Assembly: GCA_036504095.1 (NCBI GenBank)
Contig: DASXVS010000040.1
Span: 62,001-126,000, forward strand
Length of the DNA stretch: 64,000 nucleotides
Direction of reading: 5' to 3'
Source of the DNA: Armatimonadota bacterium
GTDB lineage: Bacteria; Armatimonadota; DTGP01; JAKQQT01
A program made the translations under genes and the position numbers. The notes under the pieces were generated by a model that ran no database searches, had not been told where the DNA came from, and worked only from the letters and a program-made list of their open reading frames with translations. The stretch's first letter is position 1. Each line of letters opens with the position of its first letter. This document shows positions 18,587-27,787 of this stretch, one piece after another.

Positions 18587-19030
18587 TTACTCAGCGTCGA
18601 GTATTTTCACGCTGGTCATCTTGTCGCCAACGCGAATCTGTTTCACCACATCGAGCCCGTCGGTCACCTTGCCGAAGACCGCGTAGTTGTCGTCCAGGAA
18701 CGGGGTAGCGGCGAGGGTGATGTAGAACTGGCTCGACGCGCTGTTGGGGCTCTGTGAACGGGCCATGGCGAGTGTGCCGGCGGCGTCGTGCCTGGCGTTC
18801 GGGTGGATCTCCAGGGGAATGTTCTTCCCGCTGCCGCCCATGCCGGTTCCCTGCGGACAACCTCCCTGGATGACGAAGTTCGGCTCCACGCGGTGAAATT
18901 TCAGCCCGTCGTAGAAGCCCTTGCTCGCCAGGTCGATGAAATTCCCCGCCGTCACCGGGGTGATGTCCTCATAAAGAACGACGGTAATGTCGCCCTTCTC
19001 CGTCTTGATAACCGCGCTGCGATTTGCCAC
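18587..19030 (-). CDS. Peptidyl-prolyl cis-trans isomerase, cyclophilin type
   Basis: 147 residues, a minimal cytoplasmic cyclophilin without signal peptide. GTG at 19030 is chosen because GGGAGGT lies 5 nt upstream; a longer frame reading runs into hairpin repeats. Family segments are clear: [49 protein letters not shown] (active-site R and Q), [14 protein letters not shown] and [14 protein letters not shown]. Catalyses proline isomerisation in protein folding. Bacterial PpiB-like proteins of this size are common. The upstream spacer carries two GC-rich hairpins (19055-19104). Confidence 0.93.
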   Translation of the reverse strand: MANRSAVIKTEKGDITVVLYEDITPVTAGNFIDLASKGFYDGLKFHRVEPNFVIQGGCPQGTGMGGSGKNIPLEIHPNARHDAAGTLAMARSQSPNSASSQFYITLAATPFLDDNYAVFGKVTDGLDVVKQIRVGDKMTSVKILDAE

Positions 19031-19054
19031 ACAAACCTCCCATACGACAGTAGC

Positions 19055-19104
19055 GCCGGCGTCACCGCCGGCATCCATTGAAAAGTCCGGCGGGGACGCC
19101 GGAC
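19055..19104. repeat. Two dispersed 7-8 bp hairpins upstream of the cyclophilin
   Basis: GCCGGCG-TCAC-CGCCGGC (19055-19072) and GTCCGGCG-GGGA-CGCCGGAC (19085-19104). The second has the same GGGA loop and stem core as the array units at 56904-57223 and 63761-63900, but with compensating base changes in the stem. Downstream (19120-19145) the phrase CAGCCCTCGGCCCT is repeated. Confidence 0.8.
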
Positions 19105-19149
19105 CTGCCTTGCAACCGGGATGAGATGCCTCTTCTCAGCCCTCGGCCC

Positions 19150-20061
19150 TCAGCCCTCGGCCCTGACTTGTTGAACCTGGTTCCACGCGTGGTATGAACT
19201 GCGGACAAGCGGACCGCTTTCCACGTGCGGGATACCCATACCTTCGCCCAGTTCCTTCCAGCGGGCGAACTCCTCCGGCGTCACATATCTATCCACCGGC
19301 AGATGCTGCATCGTCGGGCGCAGATACTGGCCCAGCGTCACGATGTCCACCCTTGCATCGACCAGATCGCGCAGCACGTCCTGCATTTCGTCACTGTTCT
19401 CGCCGATGCCCAGCATCAGGCCGGTCTTGGTGATGCCCTGTGGTTCGTATTCCCGCGCTTTCGCCAGCAGGTCCAGCGAACGGCGATATTTCGCCTGGGG
19501 GCGAACACGGTAGTACTGGCTCGGGACGGTTTCGAGGTTGTGATTCAAGATGTCCGGGCGGGCATCCATCACTACCTTGAGCGCCTCCCAATCGCCCTGG
19601 AAATCCGGGATCAGGACTTCCACGCTCGTGCGCGGCGACAATTCCTTCACCCGTCGAATCGTCTCGGCCCAGATCGCCGCTCCGCCATCGGGAAGTTCGT
19701 CGCGGTTTACCGAAGTGATCACCGCGTGAGCCAGATCCAGTTCGGCGAGCGCCTCCGCGACCCGGCGCGGCTCATCGGTATCGAGAATCGGTGGACGGCC
19801 CGTCTTGATCGCGCAAAACCCGCAGGACCGCGTGCACGTGTCGCCGAGGATCATGAAGGTCGCCGCCTTATGCTCCCAGCACTCACCCATATTGGGGCAT
19901 CGCGCTTCCTCGCACACAGTGTGGAGGTTCAGAGAGCGCATCATTCCGACCAACCGCGCATAGTTCACGCCACCGGGCGCGCGCACCTTAAGCCAGTCGG
20001 GCCGGCGGCCCGCGGCAGGCGTCGAAACGGGCTTCCTCTGGATTTGAATCGGGGTTTCCAT
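19150..20061 (-). CDS. lipA: Lipoyl synthase
   Basis: 303 residues from ATG 20061. Radical SAM enzyme that inserts sulfur into octanoyl groups on lipoyl domains. Both iron-sulfur sites are complete: auxiliary cluster C50-x4-C55-x5-C61 and SAM cluster C76-x3-C80-x2-C83; the C-terminal RSSYHA holds the conserved serine ligand. An upstream in-frame extension of 80 residues lacks family similarity, and the extended -10 box TGCTATACT (20080-20072) sits inside it, supporting the shorter start and a very short leader. The product would lipoylate the E2 subunit encoded at 23.1-24.3 kb. lipB is not in the window. Confidence 0.96.
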   Translation of the reverse strand: METPIQIQRKPVSTPAAGRRPDWLKVRAPGGVNYARLVGMMRSLNLHTVCEEARCPNMGECWEHKAATFMILGDTCTRSCGFCAIKTGRPPILDTDEPRRVAEALAELDLAHAVITSVNRDELPDGGAAIWAETIRRVKELSPRTSVEVLIPDFQGDWEALKVVMDARPDILNHNLETVPSQYYRVRPQAKYRRSLDLLAKAREYEPQGITKTGLMLGIGENSDEMQDVLRDLVDARVDIVTLGQYLRPTMQHLPVDRYVTPEEFARWKELGEGMGIPHVESGPLVRSSYHAWNQVQQVRAEG

Positions 20062-20071
20062 AACGGGTTCC

Positions 20072-20080
20072 AGTATAGCA
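20072..20080 (-). promoter_or_regulatory. Extended -10 promoter element of lipA
   Basis: TGC-TATACT on the minus strand, ending 10 nt before the lipA ATG; a CTGACC (4/6 match to -35) lies about 17 nt upstream. The transcript leader would be only a few bases. Confidence 0.5.
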
Positions 20081-20291
20081 ACCCCGGTTAAACGGTCAGC
20101 TCTCCCCTGGAAGCGGACGCCCTGAAGAGAACTCCAGCGCGGGCTGATCACCAGGTATGTGTTGCGGTCGAAGTCGGGGCGCCACCCGGCATCCGCGGGT
20201 ACTCGATGAAACCCTGGCAACCATACAGCAGTATGGGGATTGACAGTGCCGGAAGGTATGCCGAGAACCGGAATCGAGGGATCCAGGCAAA

Positions 20292-20714
20292 ATGAGTTCA
20301 ACCGTAACAGGAATCCGATGGAAGCACGTGGTTAGCGCGGCCCTTTCCGTCATCGCGATGGCGTTCCTTGTGCTCGTTATCATCATCGCGGGTTATGCGT
20401 TTGCCTTGGCCTTTCAGGTCCGGGGCACTCCCGACCAGATCGCCATCAATCATTTTGCTGCTCGTATCAGCCCGAGGTTGATGCCATGGCTTGTGGCGGT
20501 ATTCGCCTTCATGGCTGCCTGTTTTGTCGCTCGAAAACCGGGAGTGTCCGGCGTAACACACGGTTTGCTAATCGGCATATTGGCCGGCCTGCTGAGTGTG
20601 GCCGTCAGGCTGGCATTTGGAGCGCGCCTCGGACTGCACAGCGCCATTTTCCTCCTGATTGTGGCGGCACTGGGGTGGCTCGGCGGTGTTGCCGGTCACA
20701 GATCAAGAGCTTGA
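20292..20714 (+). CDS. Hypothetical four-helix membrane protein
   Basis: 140 residues, family not recognised. Four hydrophobic segments are visible: about 14-40, 61-79, 84-106 and 112-133, with short polar loops; the C-terminus is HRSRA. Starts ATG 20292 with only a weak CCAGG ribosome site. It stands alone on the plus strand between minus-strand genes. A small hairpin (CCATAC-AGCA-GTATGG) and a TTGACA lie 50-70 nt upstream, but no convincing -10 is at the right distance. Confidence 0.6.
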   Translation: MSSTVTGIRWKHVVSAALSVIAMAFLVLVIIIAGYAFALAFQVRGTPDQIAINHFAARISPRLMPWLVAVFAFMAACFVARKPGVSGVTHGLLIGILAGLLSVAVRLAFGARLGLHSAIFLLIVAALGWLGGVAGHRSRA

Positions 20715-20772
20715 TATCCGCTCGATACAACTCGCGGTACCGGAGGGCGCTGTCCTGCTGCCGCTGGCGGCT

Positions 20773-21267
20773 TCAGTTCGCCTTACGCTGGTACGTCCGT
20801 AGTCGATACGGCGAGGGAACCACCCGTATCTTCGGCGGAGTTGGCCTGGCGAAGCTGGACAGCGGCGGTCCCAGTGTACGCTTGGACGCCGGCACGTAGG
20901 TGAGCGTGTAGACCTTCCCCGTACGGAACCACGTGAGGTCGTACAGGTTGGCCACGGCCAGCATGGCGTCGCGCAGTGGGGCGTCCCTGAGGTTCAGAGT
21001 GATCTTCTTGCGAGCTTTTGAACCCCCGGACGCAATGAGGCTGAGGTTCGCCGCGCGCCCCAGTGCGTCGATCGCGGCGTCGAGGTCCACACCCTTTATC
21101 ACGAGAGTGATCTTGCGGTCGAATTCGGCGTTGCTCCACCACGGTGGCGCGGTGCTCAGCGGGACGACGTTTGGGTTCGCCGTGCGAAGCGGAACAACCG
21201 GGGGAGCGGTCTGGGCCACTGCGAAATGCCCGGCAAAGAGCAAAACGGCAAGCGCGAGTGCGCGCAT
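20773..21267 (-). CDS. Secreted protein with STN (secretin/TonB short N-terminal) domain
   Basis: 164 residues from ATG 21267 (GGAGG upstream). Signal peptide MRALALAVLLFAGHFAVAQ (1-19). Residues about 50-125 match the STN fold: ITLVIKGVDLDAAIDALGRA, LSLIAS and KITLNLRDAPLRDAMLAVAN, as seen at the N-terminus of secretins and TonB-dependent receptors, but there is no secretin barrel or receptor after it. The tail is basic and proline-rich. A second STN-only protein is at 44668-45663. Likely periplasmic; the partner is unknown. Confidence 0.75.
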   Translation of the reverse strand: MRALALAVLLFAGHFAVAQTAPPVVPLRTANPNVVPLSTAPPWWSNAEFDRKITLVIKGVDLDAAIDALGRAANLSLIASGGSKARKKITLNLRDAPLRDAMLAVANLYDLTWFRTGKVYTLTYVPASKRTLGPPLSSFARPTPPKIRVVPSPYRLRTYQRKAN

Positions 21268-21364
21268 GGGTGCCTCCAGTGAACGATATGGGGGCGCCCG
21301 CGGCGCCTCCGGATGACGCCTCAATCATAGCCCGAGGTCGCCTGCCACGGCCAGCCGGCAGGCA

Positions 21365-23026
21365 TTACCGCCCCGCGAGGGCGTGGACTGCCTTCCACTT
21401 GGGAGTAGCCAAATCCGCGATGTCCTCGCTGAGGCCCCAGCAACCGTGGCGGCTGTAGACCCCGCAGTGGCTGAAGTACATATAGAGGCCGCCTCCGTCC
21501 GCGAACCAGTTGTCCCGCGCATCGTGCAGGATGAGGTCGCGCATGCGCGGGTCCCGGTTGGCCCGGATGCGGTTGGCGATGTTCACCGTGCTGCCGCCGC
21601 CCGTGTCCGGCCCGACTTCATACTGGAAATGCTTCAGTCCGTACTGATCCGCGATGCGCTGGATCGCCCGCCGGAACTTGGCCTGTTCATCAGAGCTTGC
21701 GCGCATGGCGGCCAGGATGGATGACACGTCTCCGTCCGACCCCGCCTTTTCCGCGTTGAAATAAGCCGCGCCGGCCACGGCATAGAAAAACTGCTTCGGC
21801 GGCCCGTAGGTATCGGACACCCACTTGAGCACGTCGGCGAAGTACGCATGCGGGTTGATGACCCACGAGGCGTAGACCGGCCGGATGCGATGGTTCAGGC
21901 TGCCGGCGCCGAAGGCCTTTTCGCAAATGCGCGCGATTTCAATGAGCCGTTTGGCGTGGCGGCGCCGCGCCCAGATCTCCTCGTCGGCCGACCCGCCGGC
22001 GGTCAAAATCGAACCGCCCCGTTTCACCTCGTCGATCGCCGCGAGCTTGTTGTATATGTACTGCGGGAAGCCGTAATTCCAGACTTCGTTGCTGTCCTCA
22101 ACGTAGACATTGAGCCTCGCATTGAGGCTTCCCTTGAGCAAGCGGGCGAGCTTGGTCACGTAGTCGTCGGTGGCGGCCACCGGGATGTTGATCCACAGGT
22201 CCTTTCCCGTCTCGTTGGCCAGTTCGATCACAGATTCCCACGCAACGCCATATCTTCCGCTGTCCGACTGCTGCGTCGCGTCTGTCGGCAGCCGGCGGTC
22301 GGCCCAATTCAGCACGTGGTGCCCGGCGTCGCCGTAGTAGCCGGGGTTGTGGTTGGTGTCGAGCCAATCCATGAACCGGAGGACCGAAAACGGCTTCAAC
22401 GATCTGATAAACTCGTCTGTGAACGTCTTGCGGGTGTCCGGTCGGTAGCCCGGACGGATGACGCGGAGGCCGGCGATCCCGCTGCCGGAGGGACTCGACG
22501 GGCCGCGCCTGGTCTGGGTGAAAGAGAGGATCAGCAGCCCCGCGCCCTTCGGTACCACGATCTCGCCGGTCGTGGTGTTCGCGGAAGGGTCGTAGTGGAG
22601 GCGGCGGATTTGAACGCTCGTGTCCTCAACCGTCTTGAGCACGGCGCTCCCCTTGAACGACAGGGCGTAGACGCCGCTCCAGTCAGGCATGAAGCGGTCG
22701 GGATCGTCCGCCGGCGGCGCCCAGGTGTAGGCGGGCCGCACGTCAAAGAGGACGGTCTCAGCGTCAGACGTTGGCCAGCCGTGCGTATCCACTGGGGCCG
22801 GGCCGGAACCGTCGGCGCGGGTCCACGGCCGGAGTGTCCGGGCAAGATCGACGAACGGCTTAGCGCGATTTCCGTCGCCGATTCCGTCCAATTCAACGCC
22901 TAACCGGCCAGCGCCAATCGCCTTGCCGGTGCGTCCAACCGGAGGGTCCGGCGCCGCCGCGGCCGGCGCCGAGAGCGCAAGGAGCAGGATCGCGCACGTG
23001 CCCGCCCATCGGAGCATCTCGTTCAC
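21365..23026 (-). CDS. Secreted glycoside-hydrolase-like TIM-barrel protein
   Basis: 553 residues. Signal peptide at residues 1-24 (LLLALSAPAAAA). After a beta-rich region (about 85-190) a barrel-like region has SVLRFMDWLDTNHN, WESVIELANETGKDLWINIP, YVEDSNEVWN and FQYEVGPDT, the conserved segments of a family of secreted cellulose-binding/glycoside-hydrolase-like proteins; the E-V-W-N and late E-V-G acidic residues are candidate catalytic groups. Substrate unknown. It begins 31 nt after the pdhC stop on the same strand, so it may be read through from the pdh genes. Family assignment is by pattern. Confidence 0.6.
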   Translation of the reverse strand: MNEMLRWAGTCAILLLALSAPAAAAPDPPVGRTGKAIGAGRLGVELDGIGDGNRAKPFVDLARTLRPWTRADGSGPAPVDTHGWPTSDAETVLFDVRPAYTWAPPADDPDRFMPDWSGVYALSFKGSAVLKTVEDTSVQIRRLHYDPSANTTTGEIVVPKGAGLLILSFTQTRRGPSSPSGSGIAGLRVIRPGYRPDTRKTFTDEFIRSLKPFSVLRFMDWLDTNHNPGYYGDAGHHVLNWADRRLPTDATQQSDSGRYGVAWESVIELANETGKDLWINIPVAATDDYVTKLARLLKGSLNARLNVYVEDSNEVWNYGFPQYIYNKLAAIDEVKRGGSILTAGGSADEEIWARRRHAKRLIEIARICEKAFGAGSLNHRIRPVYASWVINPHAYFADVLKWVSDTYGPPKQFFYAVAGAAYFNAEKAGSDGDVSSILAAMRASSDEQAKFRRAIQRIADQYGLKHFQYEVGPDTGGGSTVNIANRIRANRDPRMRDLILHDARDNWFADGGGLYMYFSHCGVYSRHGCWGLSEDIADLATPKWKAVHALAGR

Positions 23027-23057
23027 GGGGCTACCTCCTCAATCGTCGCTCTCTGTC

Positions 23058-24287
23058 CTATTGGAGGAGAAGCAGCGGGCTTTCCAGGCGGCGCTTCACT
23101 TCCTGAAGGAAGCGCGCGCCCACCGCGCCATCCACCACCCGGTGATCGGCGCTGAGCGTGACCTTCATCCGGGTTCCGACGGCGATTTCTCCATTCTCGA
23201 CGACGGGCACATCCGCAACCGCGCTGACGGCGAGGATCCCTGGCTCGGGAGGGTTGATGATGGCGCTGAAGTCCTCGACCCCGAACATCCCGAGGTTTGT
23301 CACTGTAAAGGTCCCGCCGGCGTAATCATCGGGCAGCAGTTTGCCGGCGCGCGCCCGCTCCGCAAGCGATCGGACCTGCGTCGCGATCGCGTTGAGGCTC
23401 AGGGCGTCAGCATCGCGAATCACCGGAACAATCAGCCCGTCCGGCAGCGCCACGGCGACTCCGAGGTTGACGCGCTCCGTGGTGAGAACCGACTCTCCGC
23501 CGAAGGACACGCGCATCGTGGATTCGCTGCGGAGGGCGTCCGCCACCGCTTTCAGAACGAGGTCGTTAGGGCTGAGTTTCACGAATTCATCGCCGCGGGT
23601 GTTCAACTGTGTCCGAAGCTCCATCGCCGGACCCATGTTGATGTCCATCGTTGCGTAAAAATGCGGAACCTGCTGCTTGCTTTCCGTCAGCCGCCGCGCG
23701 ATCACCTGCCGCATTTTGCTGGCTGGCTTTCCGGAGGTCCAGACATCTCCGGCGGGTACGGGAGCTTGCGCAGGCGCCTGCGCGGACTTCGGAGCCGCCT
23801 TGCCGGCGCGGCTCTTGATCCACGCTTCCACGTCCTCGGCCACGATGCGGTCGCCGGGTCCGGTTCCGCGGATGAGGCGAAGGTCGATATCGTTTTCCTT
23901 GGCGATGCGCTTGGCGAGGGGGGACGCGATCACACGAGCCTTGTTCGGTGCGGGGGGCAGAATCAACGGAGGCGCCTGCATCGGGGCCGGCGCGATCGGA
24001 GCGGACGCCTCCGCCGCGGCCTGTGGCGCCACGGCCTCGGCGGGCTGGCCGGCATCGTCGCCGATCTGTGCGATCGGCGCCCCGACAGGCACCGTCTCGC
24101 CTTCGTGGACGATGACCTTGGTGAGGATCCCGCTTTCGAACGCCTCGATCTCGATGGCGGCTTTCTCCGTCTCGATCTCCGCGATGACATCGCCCTCCTT
24201 CACCATGTCGCCTTCCTTCTTGATCCAGGTGACAATAGTGCCTTCGTTCATCGTGTCGCCCATTTTGGGCATCGTAATAATTGCCAT
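23058..24287 (-). CDS. pdhC: Pyruvate dehydrogenase complex E2 (dihydrolipoamide acetyltransferase)
   Basis: 409 residues. Domains in order: one lipoyl domain (1-77, lipoyl lysine K42 in ETEKAAIE), an alanine/proline linker (80-120), the peripheral subunit-binding domain (about 124-165, VIASPLAKRIAKENDIDL), a second linker, and the catalytic acetyltransferase domain ending with DHRVVDG (H382, D386). Moves acetyl groups to CoA in the cytoplasm. It follows pdhB by 15 nt. A single lipoyl domain and Gram-positive/mitochondrial style architecture fit an alpha2beta2-type E1. E3 (lpd) is not in the window. Confidence 0.96.
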   Translation of the reverse strand: MAIITMPKMGDTMNEGTIVTWIKKEGDMVKEGDVIAEIETEKAAIEIEAFESGILTKVIVHEGETVPVGAPIAQIGDDAGQPAEAVAPQAAAEASAPIAPAPMQAPPLILPPAPNKARVIASPLAKRIAKENDIDLRLIRGTGPGDRIVAEDVEAWIKSRAGKAAPKSAQAPAQAPVPAGDVWTSGKPASKMRQVIARRLTESKQQVPHFYATMDINMGPAMELRTQLNTRGDEFVKLSPNDLVLKAVADALRSESTMRVSFGGESVLTTERVNLGVAVALPDGLIVPVIRDADALSLNAIATQVRSLAERARAGKLLPDDYAGGTFTVTNLGMFGVEDFSAIINPPEPGILAVSAVADVPVVENGEIAVGTRMKVTLSADHRVVDGAVGARFLQEVKRRLESPLLLLQ

Positions 24288-24302
24288 GGAAACTCCCGAA
24301 TT

Positions 24303-25310
24303 TCAGCGATAGAGCGGGGCCAACTCCCCGGGGCGGGCCAAAGTGCGGTGAACAGCGGATTTGATAGCTTCTACGTCAGGGATGGCCAGTTGCTCGAGAT
24401 TCCTGGCGTACGGCATCGGCACCGGCGCGCCGCATACCTCTTCCACAGGCGCGTCCAGGTCGTCGAAGCCATGCTGGTATATGAGCCCGCTGAGTTCTCT
24501 TGCCATGCCTGATGGCTGCCAATCCTCGGTGACGACTACGGCTCGATGTGTCTTCGCCACGCTCTTCAGGATGGTATCCAGGTCGAGCGGTCGGAGGCTG
24601 CGCAGATCAATGACTTCCACGCTGATCTCGTCCGCTTCCAACGCCTTGGCGGCCTCCAGCGCGGGATAGAGCATCTTGCTGTACGTCAGGAGTGTGACGT
24701 CCTGACCGGGGCGCTTGATGTCCGCCACGCCGATGGGGACGAGCAGGTCCGGGCCATCCGGCACTTCACCCTTCATATTGTAGAGCCCCAGGTGCTCCAG
24801 AAATATCACCGGGTTGTCGTTCCGTATCGCGCTCTTGAGCAGCCCTTTCGCATCGGCCGGGGTAGCGGCGGAGACCACATAGAGCCCCGGACAATGCATG
24901 TACCAGGACTCCACGCACTGGCTGTGCTGCGCGGTGAGTTGCTGCCCGCCACCCTGTGGCCCGCGGAGCACCATCGGCGCTCCAAACTGGGCGTTGGACA
25001 TGTAACGCGCCTTGGCCACGTGGTTGATGATCATGTCGTACGCAACGAGGCTGAAATTCCACGTCATGTACTCCACGATGGGCCGGAGGCCGACCATCGC
25101 GGCGCCCAGCGCCATCCCGGTGAAGCCTTCCTCGGCGATGGGTGTGTCCAGCACGCGCATGCGGCCGAACTGGTCCATCAGGCCTTCGGAAATACGGTAG
25201 GCGCCGTTATAGCCGCCCACCTCTTCACCGATCAGGCACACGCGGTCATCCCGCTCCATCTCCTCGCGCATCGCGGCGCGCAGCGCCTCGCGGTATTGAA
25301 TAACTGGCAT
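24303..25310 (-). CDS. pdhB: Pyruvate dehydrogenase E1 component, beta subunit
   Basis: 335 residues. Transketolase pyrimidine-binding domain and C-terminal domain in the usual order: REALRAAMREEM, LIGEEVGGYNGAYRISEGL, DTPIAEEGFTGMALGAAMVG, EYMTWNFSLVAYDMIINHVA, GGQQLTAQHSQC and the C-terminal EVIDLRSLRPLDLDTI. Together with the alpha subunit it decarboxylates pyruvate with TPP and transfers acetyl to the E2 lipoyl group. 55 nt after pdhA and 15 nt before pdhC, the typical A-B-C order. A branched-chain 2-oxoacid role cannot be excluded from sequence alone. Confidence 0.95.
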   Translation of the reverse strand: MPVIQYREALRAAMREEMERDDRVCLIGEEVGGYNGAYRISEGLMDQFGRMRVLDTPIAEEGFTGMALGAAMVGLRPIVEYMTWNFSLVAYDMIINHVAKARYMSNAQFGAPMVLRGPQGGGQQLTAQHSQCVESWYMHCPGLYVVSAATPADAKGLLKSAIRNDNPVIFLEHLGLYNMKGEVPDGPDLLVPIGVADIKRPGQDVTLLTYSKMLYPALEAAKALEADEISVEVIDLRSLRPLDLDTILKSVAKTHRAVVVTEDWQPSGMARELSGLIYQHGFDDLDAPVEEVCGAPVPMPYARNLEQLAIPDVEAIKSAVHRTLARPGELAPLYR

Positions 25311-25365
25311 AAAAGGTCTCAGTAATCAGTAATCAGCAGTCGGGTCCCCCCTGTATGCTGAATGC

Positions 25366-26388
25366 TCATGCATAGACGTTTTCGTAAAGAGCGCCCGCTT
25401 CCGGCGCGGGACTGTTCTCTGCGAAGTCCACCGCTTCTTTCATCTCGTGGCGCACTTCATCATTGATGTGACCGATCTGGTCCTCGGTGAGTATCCCGTG
25501 CTCCTTGAGGTAGCCCTCTAGCCACTCCAGAGGATCGCGGTCGCGCCATTCCTGAACTTCTTCCTTGGTCCGGTACTGCCCGGCATCCGCCATACTGTGC
25601 CCGCGAAAACGGTATGTGATCGATTCAACCAATTGCGGGCGCCCCTGGCGGGCCTTCTCGATGACGTCAACAGCGCACCGGCGGACCGCGAAAAGGTCCA
25701 TTCCATCCACTGCGCGGTGGTCCATCCCGTAAGCTTCCCCGTACATATGCAGGTCCGTTCGGGAATTGGTGTACTTGAGGGCGGTTCCCATGGCGTAGGC
25801 GTTATTTTCAATAATGAAAACGATGGGGAGGTCGAGGATTCCCGCCAGGTTCAACGATTCGTGGAACGCTCCGATCGGGGCGGCGCCGTCACCGATGAAG
25901 CACAATGTGACGCGGTCCTCGTTGCGGTACTTGGATGCGTAAGCCAGGCCGATCGCGATCGGGATTTGTCCGCCCACGATGCCCCATCCGCCCATAAATC
26001 CGCGGGGGGCGTCGTACATGTGCATGCTGCCGCCCTTGCCGCCCGAAACTCCGGTGGCTTTGCCGTACAGCTCGGCCATCAACGGCCCGGCAGGCGTTCC
26101 CATGAACAACGGCGCAACGTGGTCGCGATACGCGGTGATGGCATAGTCCCAACCGAGGCGGATGGAAGAGAGGAACCCCGCGCCCGACGCCTCCTGGCCG
26201 ATGTACAGGTGGCAATATCCACCGATCTTCGCCTGTGTATACGCCTGCGCGGCCCGCTCTTCAAACCGTCTTGCGGCCAGCACTTTGCGGTATACGTCCA
26301 CCAACTGGTCGTTGCTGAAGGGGGCTTCATCGCTTGCGCCACCGGAAGCAGGTGCTTCCTTCAGGGCAGCGGCGCCACGTCTTGGCAT
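25366..26388 (-). CDS. pdhA: Pyruvate dehydrogenase E1 component, alpha subunit
   Basis: 340 residues from ATG 26388, chosen for its AAGGAGAT ribosome site 8 nt upstream; a start 57 nt earlier is less likely. TPP-binding motif GDG (166-168) through NN (195-196), AYRDH for the active-site loop, and the phosphorylation-loop region YRFRGHSMADAGQYR are all present. First gene of pdhA-pdhB-pdhC on the minus strand. The N-terminal 25 residues are low in complexity. lipA, which makes the E2 cofactor, is nearby on the same strand. Confidence 0.96.
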   Translation of the reverse strand: MPRRGAAALKEAPASGGASDEAPFSNDQLVDVYRKVLAARRFEERAAQAYTQAKIGGYCHLYIGQEASGAGFLSSIRLGWDYAITAYRDHVAPLFMGTPAGPLMAELYGKATGVSGGKGGSMHMYDAPRGFMGGWGIVGGQIPIAIGLAYASKYRNEDRVTLCFIGDGAAPIGAFHESLNLAGILDLPIVFIIENNAYAMGTALKYTNSRTDLHMYGEAYGMDHRAVDGMDLFAVRRCAVDVIEKARQGRPQLVESITYRFRGHSMADAGQYRTKEEVQEWRDRDPLEWLEGYLKEHGILTEDQIGHINDEVRHEMKEAVDFAENSPAPEAGALYENVYA

Positions 26389-26524
26389 CGTAGATATCTC
26401 CTTGGGGGCGTGCCGGGATCCGGCAAGTGCGCCATCCATTGTCATCGGTTACACTAGCATTCTGTCACGGTGATTGAATCACCGGCCCTGGAAGCGGCCC
26501 AGCCTGGGCCGCATTGCGCGAGCC

Positions 26525-27010
26525 TCATCCGGGCTTAAATGCCGGCGCTCCATCGTCCGCCGGGCACAGCAACACGGGCGCGGCGCCAACCCGCTCCGCG
26601 ATACTGCGGGACAGATCATTATAGGCCTGCCTATTGAATCCCACAATCGCCTGCGCGATCGTGCCGCCCCGTTCGATTAAGAGCACCGTTGGGACGTTTG
26701 TCAGGCCGTAAGCCTCGGACGTTTCATATGGCGGAGGCTCCGTGAGCGTCTCCATTGATACGCCGAACTTACGCTGGAAATCATGGATCGCCTCCGGCGG
26801 GTCTTCCGCGATGGCGACGGCCTCAAACTCCGCCGAGTCGTACAATTTCAGTTTGTCCAGGCAGGGCACACCCAGTTGGCACGTTGGACACGTGACCTTG
26901 AAAAACACAAGCAAAGTCAGGCGGTCAAACGTGACCCTGGCCGGCGTTTCATTTTCCAACCTATTCAATGCAAAATGCGGCGCCATCGTTCCCGGTTCAA
27001 GCACTGCCAT
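26525..27010 (-). CDS. Thioredoxin-fold peroxiredoxin/TlpA-like protein
   Basis: 161 residues, no signal peptide. MAVLEPGTMAPHFAL opens like AhpC/TSA or TlpA proteins; the active site is FFKVTCPTCQLGVP (C41, C44), and a cis-proline segment NVPTVLLIERGG follows near residue 104-115. Two cysteines in CPTC suggest a disulfide reductase or bacterioferritin-comigratory-like role rather than a one-Cys peroxidase. The last 20 residues contain another cysteine (LLCPADD). The electron partner is not known. It stands upstream of pdhA on the same strand, about 136 nt away. Confidence 0.8.
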   Translation of the reverse strand: MAVLEPGTMAPHFALNRLENETPARVTFDRLTLLVFFKVTCPTCQLGVPCLDKLKLYDSAEFEAVAIAEDPPEAIHDFQRKFGVSMETLTEPPPYETSEAYGLTNVPTVLLIERGGTIAQAIVGFNRQAYNDLSRSIAERVGAAPVLLCPADDGAPAFKPG

Positions 27011-27234
27011 TTTGCCCCTCCCTCGTGCGCAGATGTGATGCCGGCAAATCCCGCGATGCCGGATACAACAACCTCAAATATAGCCAAATACCCGCTATGG
27101 GACCGAAGCAAAGGAACTTAACCCTTCCTGGCATCGACATAAACAGTGGGACTTGAGAGTCCAGCGGCGACCGATCGACGATGAATGGACGCGCCGCGCG
27201 CCGGGCAATTTCGAGGAAAGAAGAGGAGTTAAGT

Positions 27235-27672
27235 ATGAAACGACCCAACACCAGGACAATCGTCGCGTTATCGTTTTTGGCATTCACGACGGCTGTTGCG
27301 CCGATTGCCACCCAGGCGGGCAACCCCCTGGGGCGAATTCTGGAAGGCGGAGGTATCGCGCTGGCCGTCTCGAAGTTCGGGCCCCAGGTGAACGATTTTG
27401 TCAACAAGATGACCGGGATGAAGGACGACAACCTGGAAGTTACGAAGGTTGTGCCCATCATCAGCGCGGGCAAAGGTGTCTACCTTGGCGCGGTCCAGGT
27501 AGCGGGGCCGAGACTGGCGGTTTCCAAGGTGAAAGCCGTGGCGCAGCTTGAGGGCAAGTTGTCCAATTTCCGGATCAAGGCACTGGTCCCTGTTGATACC
27601 ACCAACCCCACCGATAAGCCCAGCCGCGTGCGCGGCGTGGGTGTGACCGGCGTGATTGACGTGAAACTGTAA
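27235..27672 (+). CDS. Secreted hypothetical protein
   Basis: 145 residues from ATG 27235, with GAGGAG 7 nt upstream. A signal peptide covers about 1-27 (IVALSFLAFTTAVAPIATQA). The mature part is glycine- and valine-rich with a mid-segment DDNLEVTKVVPIISAGKG and a C-terminal GVGVTGVIDVKL, suggesting a small beta-rich periplasmic domain. No family recognised. Alone on the plus strand; a 15-bp hairpin with one wobble (27682-27735) follows its stop. Confidence 0.65.
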   Translation: MKRPNTRTIVALSFLAFTTAVAPIATQAGNPLGRILEGGGIALAVSKFGPQVNDFVNKMTGMKDDNLEVTKVVPIISAGKGVYLGAVQVAGPRLAVSKVKAVAQLEGKLSNFRIKALVPVDTTNPTDKPSRVRGVGVTGVIDVKL

Positions 27673-27681
27673 CTATGCGGT

Positions 27682-27735
27682 GAGGGTTGAGCGCTGGGGC
27701 GAAAGAGCGGAATTCGTCCACAGCGCTTAACCCTC
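27682..27735 (+). terminator. Terminator-like hairpin after the secreted hypothetical gene
   Basis: GAGGGTTGAGCGCTG (27682-27696) pairs with CAGCGCTTAACCCTC (27721-27735), 15 positions with one G-T wobble, around a 24-nt loop. It starts 10 nt after the stop. No T-run follows. Confidence 0.5.
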
Positions 27736-27787
27736 CCTCCGCAGATCCTCCTCGCTACGATTTGGCTCGACCTGCCAGACTGTGTGT

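Noticed and set aside
20221-20291. Promoter of the small membrane protein from the TTGACA near 20240
   Set aside because: The bases 16-18 nt downstream do not resemble a -10 box.
20062-20301. 80-residue N-terminal extension of LipA
   Set aside because: It has no lipoyl synthase similarity and includes the extended -10 box just before the chosen ATG.
21848-24512. Long plus-strand frames antisense to the pdh and glycoside-hydrolase-like genes
   Set aside because: Opposite strand encodes clear E1/E2 subunits and a secreted protein; the antisense frames show no motif.
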